This document shows, in pieces, positions 19,780-28,570 of a stretch of 64,000 nt of DNA; within the stretch, counting starts at the first letter, position 1, and each line of letters begins with the position of its first letter. A model generated the notes under the pieces. The model was not told where the DNA came from. It ran no database searches and was given only the letters and a program-made list of their open reading frames with translations. Source of the DNA: Vibrio sinus (lineage in GTDB: Bacteria; Pseudomonadota; Gammaproteobacteria; Enterobacterales; Vibrionaceae); the NCBI RefSeq assembly GCF_023634645.1, contig NZ_JAMKMR010000008.1:62001-126000 (forward strand), written 5' to 3'. The position numbers and the translations under genes are program-made.

Positions 19780-19910
19780 AAGCTTTCGCCTCTAGTTCTC
19801 ATTTCATGTTAATTATTATGGTTTTAATTTTTTTAGAGCACTCATTTAAAAGTAGTCCTGAAATGGAAATTATACAAATATTCCGCTTTTGCTCAGCGTG
19901 AAATACTATA

Positions 19911-19928
19911 TGTACGATCATATGTACA
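19911..19928. promoter_or_regulatory. Inverted repeat in the rssB-like/aphB divergent region
   Basis: TGTAC-gatcatat-GTACA, within the 245 bp between the divergent starts. It could be an operator for either gene. It does not match the TGCAA-N7-TTGCA pattern I remember for AphB. Only five bases per arm, so weak. Confidence 0.25.
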
Positions 19929-20024
19929 GATACGCGATAATTATAGCTACTTCAAGTGACTCAAGCCTCGAGTTCTGATATACATATAAATTATGTCAAT
20001 TTGCAATAAAATGTGTCAGGAAAA

Positions 20025-20900
20025 ATGAAATTAGACGATCTGAACTTATTTAGGCTGGTTGTGGAAAATGGTAGTTATACCGCGACGTCCCGAAAAACAA
20101 TGATTCCAGTAGCAACTATTACACGGAGAGTTCAGGCGCTAGAAGATTCGTTAAACCTTAGACTACTCAATCGACATGCTCGCAAATTGTCGTTGACGGA
20201 AGCCGGAGAGCGCTTTTTTCAAGAGTGTTCACCTTTGCTTCAGCGTTTATCGGTGACAGCGGAAGAGCTCACTGATGAATGCCGTGGCGCGGCAGGAAAG
20301 ATAAAAATATCTGCGCCATCGAACTTAACCAAGCGCACTATGATGCCGATGTATAACGAGTTTATGCGTCAATATCCAGACATTAATATTGAGCTTACAA
20401 CGAGTAACCACGCCGATCAGCTTGACCCAACAGAGTGGGATGTCATATTCCGTGTTGGCCCGCAACGAGATTCAAGTTTAATTGCTCGAAAAATCAGTGA
20501 AGTCAAAGATATCCTAGTCGCTAGCCCAGATTATTTGGCGAACAGCCCAGTGCCAAAACACGCCGAAGATCTTTCTAGCCACTCTTTGCTAAAAGGCCAC
20601 CCGTTATTGAAGTGGCAACTGACTAACTCTTCTGGTGAGACCATCGTTAATAACGACAAAGGACGCTTCCAAGCCAATACCTTGGATGTGGTCAGAATCG
20701 CCTGCTCAGAAGGGCTAGGCATTACTCTTATGCCAGACGTCATGTTGAAGGAATATATTGAGGCAGGCGATCTAGTACGAGTATTGGAAGACTGGAGTGC
20801 TAACCCGCGCGATATCTATATGCTGTATAACCACAAAGATCATTTACCAGAGAAAGTGCGCTTATTCATCGACTTTGTCATCGCTTATAAGATTCACTAA
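20025..20900 (+). CDS. aphB: LysR family regulator AphB
   Basis: 291 residues from the ATG at 20025 (AGGA just upstream); a GTG at 20013 is also in frame. N-terminal winged HTH (MKLDDLNLFRLVVENGSYTA, then TRRVQALEDSLNLRLLNRHA), then a LysR effector domain (about 90-291) with DPTEWDVIFRVGPQRDSS and SEGLGITLMPDVML. The sequence is very close to V. cholerae AphB as I remember it. That protein activates tcpPH with AphA and responds to low oxygen and acid. A bidirectional terminator follows. Confidence 0.9.
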   Translation: MKLDDLNLFRLVVENGSYTATSRKTMIPVATITRRVQALEDSLNLRLLNRHARKLSLTEAGERFFQECSPLLQRLSVTAEELTDECRGAAGKIKISAPSNLTKRTMMPMYNEFMRQYPDINIELTTSNHADQLDPTEWDVIFRVGPQRDSSLIARKISEVKDILVASPDYLANSPVPKHAEDLSSHSLLKGHPLLKWQLTNSSGETIVNNDKGRFQANTLDVVRIACSEGLGITLMPDVMLKEYIEAGDLVRVLEDWSANPRDIYMLYNHKDHLPEKVRLFIDFVIAYKIH

Positions 20901-20915
20901 CCGGCACACACACTG

Positions 20916-20945
20916 AAAAAGACCCGAGCTGGGTCTTTTTCTTTT
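20916..20945. terminator. Bidirectional terminator, aphB / nitroreductase
   Basis: AAAAAGACCC-gagct-GGGTCTTTTT gives a 10 bp stem with T runs on both strands, between the convergent ends of aphB and the ydjA-like gene. Confidence 0.9.
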
Positions 20946-20975
20946 AACGAGTTTTCAACAACTTCAAAAGCAACA

Positions 20976-21524
20976 TTACATAAACTCAACGAATTGGCTG
21001 AGATCCCTATCCGGTACTTTCATTGGCGAACAATCTGGCGTACCTAAATACAGGAAGCCAACGATTTCATCACCAGCTTCTAACCCAAAGGCTTTATGCA
21101 CCTGTGGATGAAACATCCACTCACCCGAGCGCCAAAAGCCCTGAAAGCCTTGCGCACACGCTGCCAGCTGCATCGCTTGGGCAGCACAGCCCGCAGACAA
21201 ATACTGTTCAAGAGGTGGAACTTTCTCGTGCTGCTTAACTTTAGCAATGACGGTAACCACCATCGGAGCTCTAAATGGTGCCTTTTTCAGCTTTTCTATA
21301 ACCGCTTCTTCACGACTTTCTGATTGAGCAGCGTTGACAAGAATATCTGCTAACTTTTGTAGCCCTTCACCTTGGGAAATAACAAACTTCCAAGGCGTAA
21401 GTCCCGCATGATCAGGCGCTCTTAAACCTGCTCGAATGATATTCTCCAAGGCTTTTCCCTCTGGAGCGGGCGCGATTAACTTAGCAATTGAGCGGCGATT
21501 TAAAAGCAAATCTAACGCTTCCAT
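20976..21524 (-). CDS. ydjA: YdjA-type nitroreductase family protein
   Basis: 182 residues from the ATG at 21524 (MEALDLLLNRRSIAKL), with AGGA 6 nt upstream. FMN-binding nitroreductase fold: LNRRS near the start, RAGLRAPDHAGLTPWKF, AGCAAQAMQLAACAQG and EIVGFLYLG. It closely follows the short YdjA subgroup. It is predicted to be an NAD(P)H-dependent FMN oxidoreductase with unknown natural substrate. Confidence 0.9.
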   Translation of the reverse strand: MEALDLLLNRRSIAKLIAPAPEGKALENIIRAGLRAPDHAGLTPWKFVISQGEGLQKLADILVNAAQSESREEAVIEKLKKAPFRAPMVVTVIAKVKQHEKVPPLEQYLSAGCAAQAMQLAACAQGFQGFWRSGEWMFHPQVHKAFGLEAGDEIVGFLYLGTPDCSPMKVPDRDLSQFVEFM

Positions 21525-21646
21525 TTTCAATCCTTCTTTCTACTTAGTTTTTCAGAATAGTAACGCCACAAAAGAAAAAAGGCGAACGCTAATACGTTCG
21601 CCTACGTTACCTGTCCATCGGATAAATAGTGAGCCCTACCTCAGCG

Positions 21647-23767
21647 TTAGTAGAATGACTCCTCTTTTCCAGCTCGAGTTAACAGACCGTCGCAAGGGGC
21701 AAATACGTCGCCATATTTTTGCGCGTGCTCGTTCATTATCTCCACCAACTTTTTCGCCCCAATCTTATCCATATATTTGAATGGGCCTCCTAGGAAAGGG
21801 GGAAAACCAATCCCAAAAATAGCACCAATATCACCATCTCTTGCGCTTGCAATAATCCCTTCATCTAAACAACGAACCGCTTCGTTTAGCATGGGAAGTA
21901 CACATCGCATCGAGATTTCTTCTTCCGACAATTTAGATTGTGGACTCAGTGACAATAATTTATATACGGATTTATCAACCTGCTTCTTTTTCCCTTTGTA
22001 CAGATAAAATCCTTTGCCACTCTTACGCCCTTTCCTGCCGTCGTTTAGTAGTTGGTCAAATACATCTGGGCCCTGAAATCTCACTCCAAGCTCCTTAACT
22101 AGGATAGGCGTGATTTTGGCACCAATATCAATGCCTACCTCATCGAGTAAGGTGATAGGACCAACCGGAAAACCAAAGTTAAGCAAAGCTGAATCGAGAC
22201 GTTCTATCTCTTCCCCTTCCAGTAAGGCAAATGCTGCCTGATTCATATAAGGTGCTAAAATCCTATTGACGTAGAATCCGGCTTTATCTTTGACTACGAT
22301 AGGCGTTTTCCCTTGCTTTCGGGCAAACTCGACCGTTGTTGCAATGGTCTGTGGCGATGTAGTTTCGTGAGGAATCACTTCAACCAGGGGCATTTTTTCA
22401 ACTGGGCTGAAATAGTGTAAACCGACAATATTTTCCGGCCTTTTCGCCCCTTCAGCTATCTGGTGAATGGGTAACGAAGACGTGTTGGTGGCAAAAATGG
22501 TATTTTTGTTGGTATGGCTTTCAATGTCTGCAATCATCTGTTTTTTTAACGCCAGATCTTCAAACACCGCTTCAACCACAATGTTGGTGTTTTTATAGCT
22601 AGTAAAGTCGGTACCACCAGTCAACATCGACATTTTCTTTTGCAGCTGTGATTTAGACAGGATTCGACGTTTTCTTTGCTTTTCAAGCAGTTTATAACTA
22701 TACGATAAGGCGTTCAGCACCCCATCACTGGATACGTCTTTCACTCGTACAGGTACACCAGCTTTGTTCACACTCACATAACTAATGCCCGCTCCCATCA
22801 AACCACCACCGAGAACTCCAGCCTTTATCACCTTGACAGGATCGGCGTCTGCCCCTTTATCTTTTTTCATCTCAGTGGTTGAAAAGAAAATCGAACGCAG
22901 CGCTTTAGATTCAGAGGACATCACAAGCTCACCGAAACGTTTAGCTTCTATGTTTAAGCCTTTGTTCATTCCCGATTCAAAGCCCGTACGCATTACTTCT
23001 AAGATGGCAGGCACAGCAGGATAGTTACCACGTGTCTTTTTGCTGCTTTTTTTCGCAGCCTGTTCAAAAATGACCTTTCGTCCCAAGTTGGTATTGGTCA
23101 TTAGGTTTTCTTTTAATGGGACTTTTTTCGGCTTTCTTTTTTTGGCTGAGTGTTTCTCTACAAGCTTTTTGGCTACCTCGAGTAAAACACTCTCCGGTAC
23201 ACTGGCATCGACCAGACCCAACTTCTTGGCTTTCTTCGCCCTTAATTGCTTGCCAGTGAGGACTAAGTCTAGAGCGGGCAGTAAACCAATCAGCCTCGGT
23301 AAACGTTGCGTTCCACCTGAGCCCGGCAAAATGCCAAGTTGTACCTCGGGCAACCCTAAACGAGTAATATCTGAATCACTGCAAACACGGTGGTCGCACG
23401 CTAAGGCAAGTTCCAATCCACCACCTAAACATGGGCCATGAATGGCAGCCACAACTGGATAAGGTAAGTCTGACAATTGCTGAAAGAGTGTCTGACCCTG
23501 TTTAGCTAAATTTTCAGCTTCTGCTGCACTTTTGCATGATTCCAGCATTCGAACATCAGCACCAGCCACAAAATTATCGGGTTTATTGGAGTGGACGATC
23601 ATCCCCTTTAGCACTGAAGACTTTTCATCCAACTGCTGAAAAATGTTTTGCATCTGATCAACAAACTCAGCTTGCAAGGTATTCATTTTTTCACCCGGCA
23701 CATCTATCGCAAGCCAAGCTATATCAGTGTCATCAATGGTTAAGCTAAACGCTGTTTTCGTGCTCAT
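21647..23767 (-). CDS. fadJ: Fatty acid oxidation complex alpha subunit FadJ
   Basis: 706 residues from [13 protein letters not shown] at 23767; this ATG overlaps the fadI stop as ATGA. Domains: enoyl-CoA hydratase/isomerase (about 10-190; [19 protein letters not shown]) and 3-hydroxyacyl-CoA dehydrogenase (from about 300; [17 protein letters not shown] site, [14 protein letters not shown], then a helical C-terminal part). It carries out the second and third steps of beta-oxidation together with FadI thiolase. Shorter than FadB, as expected for the FadJ branch. Confidence 0.95.
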   Translation of the reverse strand: MSTKTAFSLTIDDTDIAWLAIDVPGEKMNTLQAEFVDQMQNIFQQLDEKSSVLKGMIVHSNKPDNFVAGADVRMLESCKSAAEAENLAKQGQTLFQQLSDLPYPVVAAIHGPCLGGGLELALACDHRVCSDSDITRLGLPEVQLGILPGSGGTQRLPRLIGLLPALDLVLTGKQLRAKKAKKLGLVDASVPESVLLEVAKKLVEKHSAKKRKPKKVPLKENLMTNTNLGRKVIFEQAAKKSSKKTRGNYPAVPAILEVMRTGFESGMNKGLNIEAKRFGELVMSSESKALRSIFFSTTEMKKDKGADADPVKVIKAGVLGGGLMGAGISYVSVNKAGVPVRVKDVSSDGVLNALSYSYKLLEKQRKRRILSKSQLQKKMSMLTGGTDFTSYKNTNIVVEAVFEDLALKKQMIADIESHTNKNTIFATNTSSLPIHQIAEGAKRPENIVGLHYFSPVEKMPLVEVIPHETTSPQTIATTVEFARKQGKTPIVVKDKAGFYVNRILAPYMNQAAFALLEGEEIERLDSALLNFGFPVGPITLLDEVGIDIGAKITPILVKELGVRFQGPDVFDQLLNDGRKGRKSGKGFYLYKGKKKQVDKSVYKLLSLSPQSKLSEEEISMRCVLPMLNEAVRCLDEGIIASARDGDIGAIFGIGFPPFLGGPFKYMDKIGAKKLVEIMNEHAQKYGDVFAPCDGLLTRAGKEESFY

Positions 23768-25074
23768 GCTTCTGCCTCCAATACCATTGCAGCACCTAAC
23801 CCTCCCGCTGCACAAGCGGTGTTTAATGCCAAACCTCCGCCTCTACGTTTGAGCTCGCGTAATGTCTGAGTGATCATTCTTGCACCAGTGGCAGCAAATG
23901 GATGACCATAAGCAATCGAGCCGCCTAAAACGTTAAACTTGTCCATATCAATGTCACCAATTGGTTTTGAGCGGCCCAGCTTTTCTTTGGCAAAAGATTT
24001 GCTGGCAAACATTTTGACGTTGGACAGAGTTTGAGCGGCAAACGCTTCATGCATATCAATTAAATCAAGATCAGAGAGAGCAAGGCCCGCCCTATCTAAC
24101 GCAATAGGTGTCGCATACGATGGTCCCATTAACATATCGTGCTCAACGCCAATAGCCGAGAATGCGTAAGAGCGTAAATATCCCAATGGAGTATAACCTA
24201 GCTCTTTCGCTCTCCCTTCTCGCATCAACATGATAGCGGCAGCCCCATCCGTCAGGGGCGTACTATTGGCCGCCGTTACACTACCATACTGACGGTCAAA
24301 TGCTGGACGAAGCTTGGCATACCCTTCTAAGGTAGAGTCATAACGGATGTTATTGTCTTTCTCTAGCCATTTCTTATACGGCTCAGGGAATGCCGTCATC
24401 ACCTCTCCAGAGATCTTTCCACTCTCCCAAGCTTCAGCCGCTAGAGTATGAGAGCGATGCGCCAGCGCATCTTGTTCTTGACGAGTAATAGTATGAGATT
24501 TGGCCATTTGCTCTGCGGTTTGGCCCATCGATAATCCAGTTGAATACTCAGCAACCGCGGGGGGTACAGGTGCCAAATCTTTGAATGATAGCGTTTTAAG
24601 GACTTTTAATTTTTGAGTCAGCGTTTTGGTTTTGCTTAACGCAAGGAGCCCTGCAGCCAATTTTTTTGATACTCCAATGGGTAACACCGAAGAAGAGTCT
24701 GCACCACCAGCAATACCAATATCCACTGAGCCGGCCATAATACTTTCAGCAACATTAACCACAGATTGGAAGCTTGTTGCACATGCTCGCGTAACACTGT
24801 ATGCATCTGTCGCGACATTCATTCCCGTTCCCAACACAATTTCTCGTGCGATATTTGGAGCTTCAGGCATTTGTACCACTTGACCAAACACGACTTGATC
24901 GACGAGTTCTGGGGATAGATCGGTTTGAGCCATTAGTTCACTGACTACCATTTTTCCAAGATCCACAGCCGGAACTTGTATGAATTCTGTACTTTGGCGC
25001 GCAAATGGCGTTCTAAGACCCGCGACAATCGCCACTCGCTCACCTGAGCGCGTTTTTACATCCAGCGTGCTCAT
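23764..25074 (-). CDS. fadI: 3-ketoacyl-CoA thiolase FadI
   Basis: 436 residues: N-terminal thiolase half with the nucleophile in [18 protein letters not shown]-terminal half with [17 protein letters not shown] and the second catalytic Cys in [15 protein letters not shown]. It cleaves 3-ketoacyl-CoA to acetyl-CoA. First gene of fadIJ, translationally coupled to fadJ by a 4 bp overlap. A promoter with a FadR-like site lies immediately upstream. Confidence 0.96.
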   Translation of the reverse strand: MSTLDVKTRSGERVAIVAGLRTPFARQSTEFIQVPAVDLGKMVVSELMAQTDLSPELVDQVVFGQVVQMPEAPNIAREIVLGTGMNVATDAYSVTRACATSFQSVVNVAESIMAGSVDIGIAGGADSSSVLPIGVSKKLAAGLLALSKTKTLTQKLKVLKTLSFKDLAPVPPAVAEYSTGLSMGQTAEQMAKSHTITRQEQDALAHRSHTLAAEAWESGKISGEVMTAFPEPYKKWLEKDNNIRYDSTLEGYAKLRPAFDRQYGSVTAANSTPLTDGAAAIMLMREGRAKELGYTPLGYLRSYAFSAIGVEHDMLMGPSYATPIALDRAGLALSDLDLIDMHEAFAAQTLSNVKMFASKSFAKEKLGRSKPIGDIDMDKFNVLGGSIAYGHPFAATGARMITQTLRELKRRGGGLALNTACAAGGLGAAMVLEAEA

Positions 25075-25089
25075 GAAATCTCCTTGTTA

Positions 25090-25137
25090 TAGAGGTCTGA
25101 CCTGGTCACATTGTAGAGGATTTGTTACATCATTCAA
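25090..25137 (-). promoter_or_regulatory. fadI promoter with FadR-like operator
   Basis: On the minus strand TTGAAT (25137-25132), 16 bp, TACAAT (25115-25110) form a good sigma-70 promoter. Just downstream, 25090-25106 contains GGTCTGACC, the core of the FadR palindrome (ctGGTCnGACCag), placed about where transcription starts. FadR bound there would block fadIJ until acyl-CoA releases it. The outer operator bases fit less well. Confidence 0.6.
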
Positions 25138-25343
25138 ACAACCGTTTAAAAAAACGTGGTTTCAGCGCACAGTTTGTTGATGCTCAACACTAAATACCAC
25201 GCAAAGTGTAACCTGCTTATCTTTTTAAAATGATTATACTTTTATTTTTATCCAGTTGATTAATAGAATTGAAAGGCGCGTGTAAGCACATAGCAAACGT
25301 TTTAAACGACATTATAACAAGGTTATAACATCGGAGATTTTAT

Positions 25344-25880
25344 ATGAGTGAGGTCGTCACTAGAAAGCTCGAACAGTTTGAGAATTTTGGTTTCAAATGG
25401 ATTGCTGCTGGCACTGGAGGGTTCCACCATTGGGTAACCGACTCCAGAAATAACCAGCAACCTGAATTTATGACATGTGGGCTGTGCTGTTTTCACCTGC
25501 CAATCGCCGCTGGGATCGAAACCGGACGCTTAACCAAAGATCAAGCGGGCGATTTAATTATCGCGCAGATGCAAAGTGGCATGTCAGGCGGTACTCCCGA
25601 TGCTTGGGTGCAAGGAGGATTAACTAAAAAAGGTATGTTTTCAGACCCACCGAACAGAGGAGATATTGTATTTTTTTCTGCCAAAGGCAATGGTAATAAG
25701 TATTTTGCCCATGTTGCGGTTGCAACTGGAAACGATGACGAGGTCATCACTTTCGGCCATGATGCTCCCTACCTGCAAGGCGGCAAACATACGTTGCTTG
25801 TTGAAACTAAGACGATTAGCGAAGTGAAAGGCATCAACCGATTACTTACCGATGTTCATTATGGCCAAGCATCATGGTAA
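25344..25880 (+). CDS. Cytosolic NlpC/P60-like (CHAP-type) cysteine hydrolase candidate
   Basis: 178 residues without signal peptide or membrane segment. The C-terminal half has the papain-like amidase pattern RGDIVFFSAK...AHVAVATGND (His123), and the N-terminal part offers Cys45, Cys48 and Cys49 in MTCGLCCFHLPIAAG as nucleophile candidates; a FGHDAP follows. I do not recognise the exact family. The fold fits peptidoglycan amidases, deamidases or transferases. A separate gene divergent from fadI by about 270 bp, followed by its own terminator. Confidence 0.55.
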   Translation: MSEVVTRKLEQFENFGFKWIAAGTGGFHHWVTDSRNNQQPEFMTCGLCCFHLPIAAGIETGRLTKDQAGDLIIAQMQSGMSGGTPDAWVQGGLTKKGMFSDPPNRGDIVFFSAKGNGNKYFAHVAVATGNDDEVITFGHDAPYLQGGKHTLLVETKTISEVKGINRLLTDVHYGQASW

Positions 25881-25891
25881 AAACTGTACAA

Positions 25892-25925
25892 CGCCTATCC
25901 TGTCATAGGCGCTTTTCTTCTTATC
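25892..25925 (+). terminator. Terminator of the NlpC/P60-like gene
   Basis: CGCCTAT-cctgtc-ATAGGCG stem followed by CTTTTCTTCTT, starting 12 bp after the stop codon. Confidence 0.85.
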
Positions 25926-25942
25926 GGTCTCGTGTTTCAAAC

Positions 25943-26098
25943 AAAAAAAACCACACTAGAAAGTGTGGTCAGAAATATAAAGCAATTAACTTACGCCAAT
26001 TGAAAAATCAGTTTCCTGATTAGGAGAAAGTAAAGTCAGCCTTCAAAAGGAAGTGTCATCTTGCTCAACGTGCCAGTCATAACAACTGACCAGATGAC
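25943..26098 (-). ncRNA. Candidate small RNA, FnrS-like, about 156 nt
   Basis: A strong minus-strand terminator (CCACACT-ttct-AGTGTGG then eight T) lies here with no minus-strand gene to end. Upstream, a -10 TATAGT at 26111-26106 predicts a start at G26098, and an FNR-like box is centred 41.5 bp before that. The transcript would begin with a stem GTCATCT...AGATGAC, followed by the unpaired-looking ACACTTCCTTTTGAAGG, which resembles the conserved single-stranded ACTTCC(T)n-GAA part of enterobacterial FnrS as I recall it, and end in the terminator hairpin. No open reading frame is apparent in it. Direct homology to FnrS is unproven. Confidence 0.6.
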
Positions 26099-26105
26099 AG
26101 GAGCT

Positions 26106-26197
26106 ACTATAACCTGTCGCCATGAATAAATTTTGAAATAGATCAATTTTGCATGTAATTAAGTTTGCTATCACATGATGACTTTGAGAAGGATCAA
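26106..26197 (-). promoter_or_regulatory. Promoter of the candidate sRNA with two FNR-like boxes
   Basis: Boxes TTGATCTATTTCAA (26146-26133) and TTGATCCTTCTCAA (26197-26184) each differ from the FNR consensus TTGATnnnnATCAA at one position. The first is centred at 26139.5, exactly 41.5 bp from the predicted start, the class II activator position, and the -35 is poor, as expected for an activated promoter. Confidence 0.6.
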
Positions 26198-26332
26198 TTT
26201 CTCCTTGTTCTGTTAAATGTGAGACGCTGTCGCTTGCATATTTATCCCCCTATAAACCCTTCGAGTTGAGCTAGGATATAGTTAGTCAATCTAGTTGTTA
26301 CTCGTTCTCTCTAGAGCAAAACGGAGGCTCAC

Positions 26333-26893
26333 GTGGCATTTGGAAAAATATTTGGAAAGAAAAACCCAAATGGTCCGGTCCGGTTAGATATGGACAGACA
26401 AAGAAAATACGAAGCCCTCGTCAGGGCTTATCATCGAGACCTTTTTCGTTACGCTTTTTGGCTGTGTAAAGATAAAAGTATCTCGGAGGATTTGGTCCAA
26501 GAGACGTGCCTGAGAGCATGGAAATCTCTTGATAGTTTGCAGGATGAAAAGGCCGCGAAGTCTTGGTTAATCACCATACTCAGGCGAGAAAACGCGAGAC
26601 GATTTGAAAGAAAGCAGTTTGATTTAGTGGATATTGATGAACATGGCAACGATGCCAAAGTGAGCGATGAGCCACACCATCAGTCAGAATGGGTTCAAGC
26701 TCAGATTATGAAGCTCGATGTCGATTATCGTGAACCATTATTTTTGCAAGTCGTTGGTGGATTTAGTGGTGAAGAAATCAGTGACATCTTGGGCTTAAAC
26801 AAAAATACCGTGATGACTCGACTTTTTCGAGCACGTAACCAGCTAAAGGAAATGTTAGATTCACAAGACAACCGAGGGCAGCAAAATGGATGA
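26333..26893 (+). CDS. ECF-family RNA polymerase sigma factor
   Basis: 186 residues from a GTG at 26333 (GGAGG upstream). Region 2: YHRDLFRYAFWLCKDKSISEDLVQETCLRAWKSL; region 4: GGFSGEEISDILGLNKNTVMTRLFRARNQLKEML. This is RpoE-like in size. It overlaps by 8 bp the following DUF3379 membrane protein, which is the probable anti-sigma factor. The stress it senses is not evident. Confidence 0.93.
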   Translation: MAFGKIFGKKNPNGPVRLDMDRQRKYEALVRAYHRDLFRYAFWLCKDKSISEDLVQETCLRAWKSLDSLQDEKAAKSWLITILRRENARRFERKQFDLVDIDEHGNDAKVSDEPHHQSEWVQAQIMKLDVDYREPLFLQVVGGFSGEEISDILGLNKNTVMTRLFRARNQLKEMLDSQDNRGQQNG

Positions 26894-27617
26894 TTTAGAA
26901 TTTCGCCGCCAAATAATGTCAGATCCCAAATATCGGGATAATGAAGTTTTGGAGGCGCTCAAAAGAAGTGACGCAAACACTAAATTTGCAGATGACATAC
27001 TAGAGCTTGATAGCCTAGTAGCAAACGCAATGAATGTGGATGTGCCTGACGATCTCGCCGATCGCATATTGTTCAACCAAAGCTCATCTGGCAGTAACAA
27101 CGTTGTTAAGGCTAATTTTACCAAACGAGCAATGGCAACAGCGGCCTCTGTCGCGTTTGTAGTCGGGCTTGTTGTCGGTCAGGTCAAATGGAGCGGCGTA
27201 TTCGTTACTCCCGCTCAAGCGAGCCTGCAAACCACCGCTATGAAACACGTGATTGATGAAAAGCCATTTGTGAATAAATTAGACGAAAAAGTCAGTTCAC
27301 AGCAAATCAATGCTAAATTGCAGCCGTTTGCCTATCAGTTTGATAAAGCTTTCCCCTACCATGTGTACTACCTAAATCATTGCGGTTTTGGCACTTCCAA
27401 TGCTTTACATATGGTGTTTCAAGGAGAGAAAGGTAAGGTCACCTTATTCATCACCAATATAGAATCAAAGCAAGCCATCGATTTTAATAAAGACGGTATG
27501 TCTGGCATTGTCGAACCCATTGGCTCAAGCAGCTTAATTTTAGTTGGTGAACAAGGCGAAAACGTAAACAAAATCGCGAAGCAACTTTCCGCTATGCTAT
27601 TTCCTATGCCTAGTTGA
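26886..27617 (+). CDS. DUF3379-type membrane protein, probable anti-sigma factor
   Basis: 243 residues: an acidic N-terminal cytoplasmic part (MDDLEFRRQIMSDP) like zinc-less anti-sigma domains, one membrane helix at about 82-102 (MATAASVAFVVGLVVGQV), then a periplasmic domain of about 140 residues with one Cys (LNHCGFG). Overlap with the ECF sigma gene and topology indicate that it holds the sigma factor at the membrane; no protease site can be read from sequence. Confidence 0.75.
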   Translation: MDDLEFRRQIMSDPKYRDNEVLEALKRSDANTKFADDILELDSLVANAMNVDVPDDLADRILFNQSSSGSNNVVKANFTKRAMATAASVAFVVGLVVGQVKWSGVFVTPAQASLQTTAMKHVIDEKPFVNKLDEKVSSQQINAKLQPFAYQFDKAFPYHVYYLNHCGFGTSNALHMVFQGEKGKVTLFITNIESKQAIDFNKDGMSGIVEPIGSSSLILVGEQGENVNKIAKQLSAMLFPMPS

Positions 27618-27636
27618 TGCTATTGATCCAAAACTC

Positions 27637-27660
27637 AAAGGGCTGAACATTCAGCCCTTT
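27637..27660. terminator. Bidirectional terminator, anti-sigma / mlaA
   Basis: AAAGGGCTGA-acat-TCAGCCCTTT, a perfect 10 bp stem between convergent genes. Confidence 0.85.
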
Positions 27661-27679
27661 GTATTGGTCCCGCCTCTTG

Positions 27680-28465
27680 CTAATAGCTACCATCCATATA
27701 CTGATCGATAAGCGCGTCGTCTTCAGTACTCTCTTTTGGTTTTGGCGGGGTAACTTCCGCTTTAAAGTTTTGATGTTGAATAAACATATCCCGAGTCAAT
27801 GCATATGGATCAGGCGAATTGTTGATCATCGGCTCTTGGGATACTAATGCGGCTCTAGACTCCATACCTTGCAGCGCCCATTTGCCAACGGCTGCCCAAA
27901 TATTGAGTAGCGACAAAGGTGCGTATAAATCGTCAACATAATCGGTTGATTCTCTTACTGTCCACGGCCCGTATCCCGGAACCATCACATAAGGGCCATT
28001 ACCAACGTCATAGTGGCCTACCACATCGCCAAAACTTCTGTCGCCATAATTGGTGATGCCAGCTTCGCCAGCCACATCAATAAAGCCAAGTAGCCCAAGT
28101 GTGGTGTTGATCCAAAAGCGGTTGAAATGCGCCAGTGCTTGCTTGCCGTTACCCATCAGCAAGCTATTTATCATGCTTGATGGCTCATCTAAGTTAGACA
28201 AGAAATTTGAGATGCCAGTACGAACTGGTGAAGGAACATGATTCACGTAGGCTAAAGAAACTGGCCTGACAAAATATGGGTCGAGATAATTGTAGTTAAT
28301 GTCCCACATTTCGCGGTTAAAGCCTTCAAATGGGTCACTCACATGAGTCCCTGATGAAGCTTGGTTAGTAGAATCGTCTGCTGTTTTATCTGGGCCGCTG
28401 GCGCAACCAGAGAGTGTGAATGCAAAGAGTAGCAGCAGCCATACCTTGGTTCGTCGAGTCTTCAT
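27680..28465 (-). CDS. mlaA: Outer-membrane lipid asymmetry lipoprotein MlaA (VacJ)
   Basis: 261 residues with a lipoprotein signal (LLLFAFTLSGCASG, lipobox LSGC) and the MlaA core: DPFEGFNREMWDINY, PVRTGISNFLSNLDEP, HFNRFWINTTLGLLGFIDVA, GPYVMVPGYGPWTVRES. MlaA sits in the outer membrane and removes misplaced phospholipids towards MlaC. A Pro/Lys/Glu-rich tail extends the C-terminus. Monocistronic: terminators lie on both sides. Confidence 0.96.
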   Translation of the reverse strand: MKTRRTKVWLLLLFAFTLSGCASGPDKTADDSTNQASSGTHVSDPFEGFNREMWDINYNYLDPYFVRPVSLAYVNHVPSPVRTGISNFLSNLDEPSSMINSLLMGNGKQALAHFNRFWINTTLGLLGFIDVAGEAGITNYGDRSFGDVVGHYDVGNGPYVMVPGYGPWTVRESTDYVDDLYAPLSLLNIWAAVGKWALQGMESRAALVSQEPMINNSPDPYALTRDMFIQHQNFKAEVTPPKPKESTEDDALIDQYMDGSY

Positions 28466-28477
28466 TACACTTTTCCA

Positions 28478-28504
28478 TAAAATAAAGACCGGTTATTAAA
28501 CCGG
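28478..28504 (-). terminator. Terminator of the ccm operon
   Basis: Minus strand CCGGTT-taat-AACCGG followed by TCTTTATTTTA, between ccmI and mlaA. Confidence 0.8.
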
Positions 28505-28570
28505 CCTACTTATTTAAGATATATACCTAAACAACCTAAAAATCTACTGTGGTAATCAGAAGTTATTAGG

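Noticed and set aside
23768-23815. N-terminal extension of FadJ
   Set aside because: The extra 16 residues (MCSGRVRCC...) are encoded inside fadI; the ATG in the ATGA overlap is the normal start.
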